Shown here in pieces: positions 58,904 through 64,000 of a stretch of 64,000 nucleotides of DNA. A program made the position numbers and the translations under genes. The notes beneath the pieces were generated by a model. That model did not search any database and had not been told where the DNA came from. It worked only from the letters and a program-made list of their open reading frames with translations. The DNA comes from LLD-282 sp964395835 (GTDB taxonomy: Bacteria; Pseudomonadota; Gammaproteobacteria; Berkiellales; Berkiellaceae), in NCBI GenBank assembly GCA_964395835.1, contig CAYNBJ010000006.1, positions 38,329 through 102,328 on the forward strand, written 5' to 3'. Each line of letters begins with the position of its first letter. Position 1 is the first letter of the stretch.

Positions 58904-59872
58904 TTAAACCTGCTTGCTCTGTGATAAAAGTTGTCCTGTTTCATATAGCCAGTGTTGAGGATTTTTGAGCTCTGTATGAGCGTCAAAAGCTTTTTTTCCT
59001 TCTATTTGGAGAGTTTTGATTTCAATATAGCCATCTTGTGTTTCTGCATAACATCTTTGGTTTTGAATGAGAATTTTTCCTTTTTGACCAGAGAGGGGAA
59101 TGTCTAAAGAGGCTTGGGTACAGTCCAGAATTTTTACTCGCTTATTTTCTTGTGTCCATGTGTATAGGCCTGGCCAAGGTGATAACCCCCTGAGCTTTCT
59201 AATGATTTTTTCAGATGTGTCGGTTTCCCAGAGAATTTCGCCCATCTCTTTTGTAATTTTCGGCGCATAGGTGGGGTCTCCGCTTTGTGCAACAGCTTTG
59301 ATTTTGGGATCTTTGAAGAATGACTTTAAAAGGTCCGCTCCTTTTTTCCCTAAATCTTGAGTCAGGCTCTCGAGCGTATCCGTTGTTTTCATGATATGAA
59401 TATATTCACTTAAGATTGGTCCTTCATCCATGCCTAATGTCATTTGCATCAGTTGTACACCTGTTTTAGCATCTCCGTGAATGAGCGCATGTTGTATAGG
59501 TGCAGCACCTCGCCACCGAGGTAACAGTGATCCATGCAAATTGAGTGGTCTATATTTTGGGAAATTTAAGAGCCATTGGGGAATAATTTTTCCGTAAGCT
59601 GCAACAATAAGATAATCGCAGGGAAAATCCGATAAGGTTTCTTTAAGAGCCTCTTCTTTTAATGATGTGGGCCTCAAGATATCTAGGCACAGATCTTGTG
59701 CAGCCAGATCGACTGGGCAATACGTTTCGACTAAGCCACGCCCAGCTGGTTTGGACGGCTGAGTGATGACGAGAAGAATCTCAGAATGCTGAGCTGCCAT
59801 TTTTAAGATGGGCACTGCGAATTGGCCTGATCCAAAAAAGATGATACGAGGTTTAGCTGATTTTTGAGCCAT
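58904..59872 (-). CDS. fmt: methionyl-tRNA formyltransferase
   Basis: Fmt formylates initiator Met-tRNA with 10-formyl-THF. The 322-residue protein has 'IIFFGSGQFAVPILKMA' at the start, the catalytic block 'PLNLHGSLLPRWRGAAPIQHALIHGDAKTGVQLMQMTLGMDEGPIL' (about 110-155) and the C-terminal domain with 'LRGLSPWPGLYTW'. All are family hallmarks. It lies between def (15 bases upstream) and rsmB in the standard operon. Length is normal. Confidence 0.96.
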   Translation of the reverse strand: MAQKSAKPRIIFFGSGQFAVPILKMAAQHSEILLVITQPSKPAGRGLVETYCPVDLAAQDLCLDILRPTSLKEEALKETLSDFPCDYLIVAAYGKIIPQWLLNFPKYRPLNLHGSLLPRWRGAAPIQHALIHGDAKTGVQLMQMTLGMDEGPILSEYIHIMKTTDTLESLTQDLGKKGADLLKSFFKDPKIKAVAQSGDPTYAPKITKEMGEILWETDTSEKIIRKLRGLSPWPGLYTWTQENKRVKILDCTQASLDIPLSGQKGKILIQNQRCYAETQDGYIEIKTLQIEGKKAFDAHTELKNPQHWLYETGQLLSQSKQV

Positions 59873-59887
59873 AAAATGATGATCCTA

Positions 59888-60418
59888 CTAATGGGGGATT
59901 TTTTTTTCTAGTATGCTGGGAGCCTTATATTTTTTCCATATTTTTGTGCTTTCTTGAGAAGTTTTGAGTCTATCGGGGAACATAAGGCCATTTAAGTGAT
60001 CAATTTCATGTTGGACACAGGAGCTTGCAAGTTCTGAAAAGTCTTTTTCTATCCAAGTGCCTGTGAGGTCTTGATATCTGAGCGTTATTTTTTTTGGTCG
60101 ATAGATTTTTGCCTGAATACCTGGAAGAGAAAGGCATCCCTCTTCGACGCTATGTAAATCGGTCGATTGTGAAATAATTGTGGGATTGGCAATAAATATT
60201 GGCTCGTTACGCGCTTCAGATAAATCCATCACAAAAATTCGAAATAGCAATCCTACTTGGTTTGCTGCTAAACCGATCCCTTGATTTGTATACATAATTT
60301 TTAGGAGCTCTTCAAAGTATTTTTCAGATAAATCAAATCTTTCAAACAAACAAGCTTTTTGACGTAAACTGGGGTATGGATAGTATTTTAAAGAAAGTTC
60401 TGGAATATCAAGAGGCAT
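59888..60418 (-). CDS. def: peptide deformylase
   Basis: Def removes the N-formyl group from new proteins. The 176-residue metalloenzyme has the three motifs: 'GIGLAANQVG' (47-56), 'EGCLSLPG' with the metal ligand C95, and 'QHEIDHLNG' with H137, E138 and H141. Length is close to E. coli (169). It heads the def-fmt-rsmB operon, and an extended -10 promoter at 60452-60460 lies about 35 bases upstream of its start. Confidence 0.96.
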   Translation of the reverse strand: MPLDIPELSLKYYPYPSLRQKACLFERFDLSEKYFEELLKIMYTNQGIGLAANQVGLLFRIFVMDLSEARNEPIFIANPTIISQSTDLHSVEEGCLSLPGIQAKIYRPKKITLRYQDLTGTWIEKDFSELASSCVQHEIDHLNGLMFPDRLKTSQESTKIWKKYKAPSILEKKIPH

Positions 60419-60451
60419 GATGCTTGATTGGTGCTATAAATAATGACTAGT

Positions 60452-60460
60452 ATTATAACA
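60452..60460 (-). promoter_or_regulatory. extended -10 promoter of the def-fmt-rsmB operon
   Basis: On the minus strand TGTTATAAT combines a consensus TATAAT (60452-60457) with an upstream TGn (60458-60460), the extended -10 form that needs little of a -35 box. No good -35 box is seen at the right distance. The predicted start point would give a leader of about 25-30 bases before the def ATG. Confidence 0.55.
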
Positions 60461-60541
60461 TCGACCACAGTCAAAAGATACCCTCAAAATCCCGGTTTTT
60501 GCCTTGCTTTTCCCTTAAAATTCAAAGACAAATGCATTTTT

Positions 60542-60571
60542 TTGAGCGTATTTTTATCAGCCATTTTAGAT
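60542..60571 (+). promoter_or_regulatory. candidate promoter of topA
   Basis: TTGAGC at 60542-60547 and TTAGAT at 60566-60571 are 18 bases apart, and the topA ATG follows 24 bases later. Both boxes have mismatches and the surrounding DNA is A+T rich, so this is a suggestion. A GGGAG about 12 bases before the ATG is the likely ribosome binding site. Confidence 0.3.
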
Positions 60572-60595
60572 ATTTTATAGGGAGAATCGATTTTT

Positions 60596-62899
60596 ATGAC
60601 TCAAATACTAATGATTGTTGAGTCTCCATCCAAGGCCAAGACAATTCAGCAATATTTAGGCCAGGGATATAAGGTTTTAGCGAGTTACGGGCATATTCGC
60701 GATCTTACTCCTAAAAAGGGAGCTGTGATTGTCTCGTCAAAATCTATTGAGATGAAATACGAAGTTGTGAAAAAAAATGCAGAGCATTTAGAGAGGCTTT
60801 ATAAAGAAGCTTTACATTCTTCAGAAATTTTATTAGCTACCGATCCTGATCGCGAGGGCGAAGCGATTGCTTTTCATTTGGCAGAAATTTTTAAAGAACG
60901 AGGACGCTTAGAGAAGATCCCGATTCAGAGAGTTGTTTTTTATGAAATTTCAAAAAAGTCTGTTGCTCAAGCGCTTTCTATGAAGCGTGATCTTGATTTT
61001 GCATTGATTAATGCGCAACAGGCAAGAAGAGCTTTGGATTATTTGGTAGGGTTTGGGCTTTCGCCGGTTTTGTGGAAAAAGGTGAAACCTGGGCTTTCTG
61101 CGGGTAGAGTACAATCTCCTGCTTTGCGTATGATCTCTGATCGTGAGAAAGAGATTTTGGACTTTCAAACCAGAGAGTATTGGAATATTTTTGCACATCT
61201 TGTTTCAAAAAAAGAATCATTTGAGGCGAAATTAACGCATATACAGGGAAAAAAAGTTCAGCAATTTGATTTTGCTAACCAAAAAAATGTGAATGAGTGT
61301 CTAGAAAAGATTGATTTTGAAGCGGGTCAGAGATGGGATGTGATTGATATTCAAGACAAACAAAGAAAAAGGCATCCTGTTGCTCCATTTACAACATCTA
61401 CCTTACAACAAGAGGCCGCTAGAAAATTGGGTTTTTCATCATCACATACGATGAAAGTCGCTCAACAGTTGTATGAAGGTATTGATATTGGAACTCATAT
61501 TCAAGCTCTTATCACCTACATGAGAACTGACTCGGTTTCTTTGTCTCAAGATGCTGTGACTGCAGTGCGTTCTTTGATAGCGGATTCTTTTGGTTCGGAG
61601 TACCTTCCCCTTCATCCGCGAGAGTATAAAACTAAATCTAAAAATGCTCAGGAGGCACATGAAGCTGTTCGTCCCATTGATCCTTCATTAGAGCCTGATG
61701 GTGTGAAAGCATATTTGACTGCAGATCAGTATAAACTGTATCGCTTAATTTGGTCTCGTACTGTGAGTAGCCAAATGAGTGATGCTCTTTATGAAGAGCA
61801 GGTGATTAAAATTTTGGCTGGAGAGCACTATCATTTTGAAACCCGCCGCTCGTTATTAAAAAAAGAAGGCTTTCTTGTGCTCTATCAAGAGGGACAGGAT
61901 GATGAAAGTCAAGAAATTTTAGCTTCGAAGCGCCTCTTTAAATTGGAAATTGGTGATCGTCTGGTCCTCAATAAGTGGAGTCCTACACAGCATTTTACAG
62001 AGGCACCTTCACGATATAATGAGGCGAGCTTGGTGAAGGCGCTCGATTCTTATGGAATTGGGAGACCTTCAACTTATGCGTCGATTATTTCTACTTTAAA
62101 GAATCGTGGTTATGTTGAATTGAGACAAAAACGTTTTTATCCGACAGATATTGGCACAACAGTGAGCGATTTTTTGAAAAAGTTTTTTTCAACATATGTC
62201 GATTATTCTTTTACTGCTCAGCTAGAAGATCAATTAGATTCTGTTGCTGCGGGTGAATTGGAATGGGCATCCCTTGTGCATAGTTTTTCTGAGCCATTTA
62301 ATCATATTATTCTGCATGTCACTGAGAAGATTAGCAAAAAAGAAGCGATTGCTGAGGAAATTGGCGAAAATTGCCCAGAATGCGGACACGCTTTGTTAAA
62401 AAAACTTGGTCGTAGCGGTAGATTTATTGGCTGTTCGAACTATCCTGAGTGTCGTTATGCGCGGCCTTTAGAGAGCGCGGACGGAAGCGCGCCACCTGCT
62501 TTAGAAAGATCGTGTCCGGAATGTCAAAAACCGTTGATTCATCGTAAAGGTCGATATGGGCTATTTATTGGATGTTCTGGGTATCCAGACTGTAATTACA
62601 TTGAGTCTAAACAAAAGGCGATTGAGACAGATATCACATGTCCTGCTTGTTTAGAAGGGAAAATTGTGGGTAAAAAGTCTAAACGAGGTCTGATATTTTT
62701 TGCATGTAATAAATATCCTACATGTAAGCAATTGTATTCGGGAGAGCCGATAGAAAGTCCGTGTCAGCAATGTGGATATAAATTAAGAATTAAAAAGCAG
62801 CTAAAACGCACGGGTGATTGGTTGGTGTGCCCGCAAAAAGAATGTGGTCATAAGGAATCTTTGGGTTTTGATTATTTTGAGCAACAAAAATCCAGCTAA
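60596..62899 (+). CDS. topA: DNA topoisomerase I
   Basis: TopA relaxes negative supercoils. The 767-residue type IA enzyme has E9 in 'IVESPSKAKTI', the Toprim acidic triad 'ATDPDREGEAIAFHLAE' (DPDREGEA at 83-90), and the nicking tyrosine Y308 in 'LITYMRTDSVSLS'. The tail has zinc ribbons starting 'CPECGHALLKK', 'CPECQKPLIHR' and 'CPACLEGKIVG', plus a fourth with 'CQQCGYK'. It is about 100 residues shorter than E. coli TopA, mainly at the C-terminal end. It is on the leading strand. Confidence 0.97.
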   Translation: MTQILMIVESPSKAKTIQQYLGQGYKVLASYGHIRDLTPKKGAVIVSSKSIEMKYEVVKKNAEHLERLYKEALHSSEILLATDPDREGEAIAFHLAEIFKERGRLEKIPIQRVVFYEISKKSVAQALSMKRDLDFALINAQQARRALDYLVGFGLSPVLWKKVKPGLSAGRVQSPALRMISDREKEILDFQTREYWNIFAHLVSKKESFEAKLTHIQGKKVQQFDFANQKNVNECLEKIDFEAGQRWDVIDIQDKQRKRHPVAPFTTSTLQQEAARKLGFSSSHTMKVAQQLYEGIDIGTHIQALITYMRTDSVSLSQDAVTAVRSLIADSFGSEYLPLHPREYKTKSKNAQEAHEAVRPIDPSLEPDGVKAYLTADQYKLYRLIWSRTVSSQMSDALYEEQVIKILAGEHYHFETRRSLLKKEGFLVLYQEGQDDESQEILASKRLFKLEIGDRLVLNKWSPTQHFTEAPSRYNEASLVKALDSYGIGRPSTYASIISTLKNRGYVELRQKRFYPTDIGTTVSDFLKKFFSTYVDYSFTAQLEDQLDSVAAGELEWASLVHSFSEPFNHIILHVTEKISKKEAIAEEIGENCPECGHALLKKLGRSGRFIGCSNYPECRYARPLESADGSAPPALERSCPECQKPLIHRKGRYGLFIGCSGYPDCNYIESKQKAIETDITCPACLEGKIVGKKSKRGLIFFACNKYPTCKQLYSGEPIESPCQQCGYKLRIKKQLKRTGDWLVCPQKECGHKESLGFDYFEQQKSS

Positions 62900-62971
62900 A
62901 GTGGCAAAGAGGGCTGGGATTGATTGTAATACCCTTCATCAGTGTTGAGTGTCAAAGTGATAGGAATAAAG

Positions 62972-63922
62972 ATGCATGATTCGATGAGACATTTTTTAGC
63001 AGTGTTGGAAGAAAGCCAATCGTTCGCTGAAAGTTCTGTTCTTGACTGGCTCGGGCAGAAAATGCAACGAGAGCGAGTTATCACTCCGTCGAGTTCAAGT
63101 CTGATGCTCACTGCCTCAGGTGGCCCTATTGAGAAAGGCGCTATTTTGGTGACGACGATGCAGGGTTCTTCACTGCCTTTAGCTGCAACGCAGAGAGAGG
63201 GGAGAGAATCTTTGGTGGGAGCGCCCTATTCGGTGTGTGGATTATCAATTATTTTACATCCTAGGCACCCGTTGGCTCCCACGATACATGGCAATATTCG
63301 TATGTTTTGTGTTGAGGGTCAGCGTGGCATTGTGACTTGGTATGGCGGAGGCATTGATTTAACACCGTTTAGTGTTGATACGGTGTTGGCTAAGAAATGG
63401 CATGATGGTGTGTATGCACAAACCCTGCAATTCGGAACAGACAGAGATTATTATCTTTGGCGCAAACAATGTGATGAGTATTTTTATTTAAAGCATCGCG
63501 GCGAACCTAGAGGTGTTGGGGGGGTGTTTTTTGACGATCTGTCGATGGGTTCCAGCGGTGATCAGCAGCGTTTGCATCTATCGCTTGCTGGACTCATTGA
63601 ATATCTTTTCAGCTTTTATATTCCTGTTGTGGCTGATATTGAAAAGCGTCTTCTTATAAATGATGACGATCGATCGTTCCAGGTCTTTCGAAGAGGGCGA
63701 TATGTTGAGTTTAATTTACTTTATGATAGAGGGACATTATTTGGCCTTCAAAGTGGTGGGCGTGCAGATTCGATTCTCTTATCCATGCCACCTTTAGTGA
63801 GTTGGCCTGTTGGGTTGAATGAAACTTTTCGTCAAAGGAACGCAGATCTGATTGATTTCTTTGTTAAAACAACACACTACGCTTCGTTTGATAGATGCGT
63901 TGAAAATGCGCATTTCAGCTAA
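62972..63922 (+). CDS. hemF: oxygen-dependent coproporphyrinogen III oxidase
   Basis: HemF oxidatively decarboxylates coproporphyrinogen III to protoporphyrinogen IX, the substrate of HemJ. The 316-residue protein contains 'VTWYGGGIDLTPF' (the conserved WxGGGxDLTP block), 'HRGEPRGVGGVFFDDLS' and 'GRYVEFNLLYDRGTLFGLQSGGRADSILLSMPPLVSW', all hallmark blocks. The frame opens at a GTG at 62942, but ATG 62972 has AGGA six bases before it and is preferred. It lies about 70 bases after topA. Need for O2 fits an aerobic life with cytochromes. Confidence 0.96.
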   Translation: MHDSMRHFLAVLEESQSFAESSVLDWLGQKMQRERVITPSSSSLMLTASGGPIEKGAILVTTMQGSSLPLAATQREGRESLVGAPYSVCGLSIILHPRHPLAPTIHGNIRMFCVEGQRGIVTWYGGGIDLTPFSVDTVLAKKWHDGVYAQTLQFGTDRDYYLWRKQCDEYFYLKHRGEPRGVGGVFFDDLSMGSSGDQQRLHLSLAGLIEYLFSFYIPVVADIEKRLLINDDDRSFQVFRRGRYVEFNLLYDRGTLFGLQSGGRADSILLSMPPLVSWPVGLNETFRQRNADLIDFFVKTTHYASFDRCVENAHFS

Positions 63923-63956
63923 AGTGAAATTAATTGAAAAAAGACGAAAAGAAGTG

Positions 63957-63984
63957 TTGACAAAGAAACTGAGGCGTGTAGAAT
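63957..63984 (+). promoter_or_regulatory. strong sigma-70 promoter at the right edge
   Basis: A perfect TTGACA (63957-63962) and TAGAAT (63979-63984, five of six) are 16 bases apart. The gene it serves lies beyond the window. The quality of the boxes is well above anything else I can see here and would suit a highly expressed unit such as a tRNA or rRNA operon, though that is inference. Confidence 0.7.
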
Positions 63985-64000
63985 AGGCATTACTTGGTAG

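Noticed and set aside
1..64000. tRNA, rRNA, CRISPR arrays, insertion sequences and prophage genes
   Set aside because: I looked for T-loop sequences, regularly spaced repeats, transposase motifs and phage genes in the gaps and saw none; gaps are short and mostly A+T-rich.

Overview
The window is a chromosomal segment of a host-dependent gammaproteobacterium that carries its replication origin. Gene order is gammaproteobacterial: mnmG-rsmG-parA-parB-atpIBEFHAGDC on the left of oriC, mnmE-yidC-rnpA-rpmH running up to oriC, then dnaA-dnaN-gyrB on the right, with tsaE-mutL-miaA-hfq-hflK-hflC-rnr-rlmB and def-fmt-rsmB as further conserved blocks. GyrB keeps a shortened form of the insert typical of gammaproteobacterial GyrB. 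The DNA is visibly A+T rich and tightly packed, with many ATGA start/stop overlaps and convergent genes that overlap at their ends. A nucleotide translocase of the Tlc family (1417-2910) is the strongest sign of an intracellular life. I infer an obligate symbiont or parasite, perhaps related to Legionellales or Comchoanobacterales-like lineages; the exact taxon cannot be fixed from the sequence by eye.

Layout. 1-4034: a sparse accessory stretch with a GNAT acetyltransferase, the Tlc translocase, one unrecognised gene and an unexplained G+C-richer island. 4035-11901: dksA, a thioesterase-fold gene, a TMEM43-like membrane protein, priA, hemJ, and the complete EF-P lysylation set efp/epmA/epmB next to rsgA. 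11891-16658: parC-parE-terC family. 16706-27428: the rlmB to tsaE supraoperon followed upstream by orn and an M3 oligopeptidase. 27480-27499: a perfect parS. 27554-35196: engB, polA, uvrD, a cytochrome c5 and a Kef-type antiporter. 35570-37605: aroK facing a shrunken pilN/pilO/secretin remnant. 37777-44434: the full F1Fo ATP synthase operon. 44478-52147: parB, parA, rsmG, mnmG, mnmE, yidC, rnpA, rpmH. 52361-52616: oriC. 52725-63922: dnaA, dnaN, gyrB, the convergent rsmB-fmt-def operon, topA and hemF. A strong sigma-70 type promoter sits at the right edge.

How the genes work together. Most encode replication, segregation, translation and RNA decay. ParA/ParB plus one parS and oriC make a full origin-segregation module. 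Energy supply looks mixed: import of host nucleotides through Tlc alongside a complete ATP synthase, cytochrome c5 and oxygen-dependent late haem synthesis (HemF, HemJ). Reductive evolution shows in DNA repair and RNA processing: recF is absent from its usual place, MutL stops half way through its dimerisation domain, PolA lacks recognisable proofreading residues, RnpA is short, and the type IV pilus/DNA-uptake cluster is reduced to three small genes. I see no tRNA, rRNA, CRISPR array, insertion sequence or prophage.
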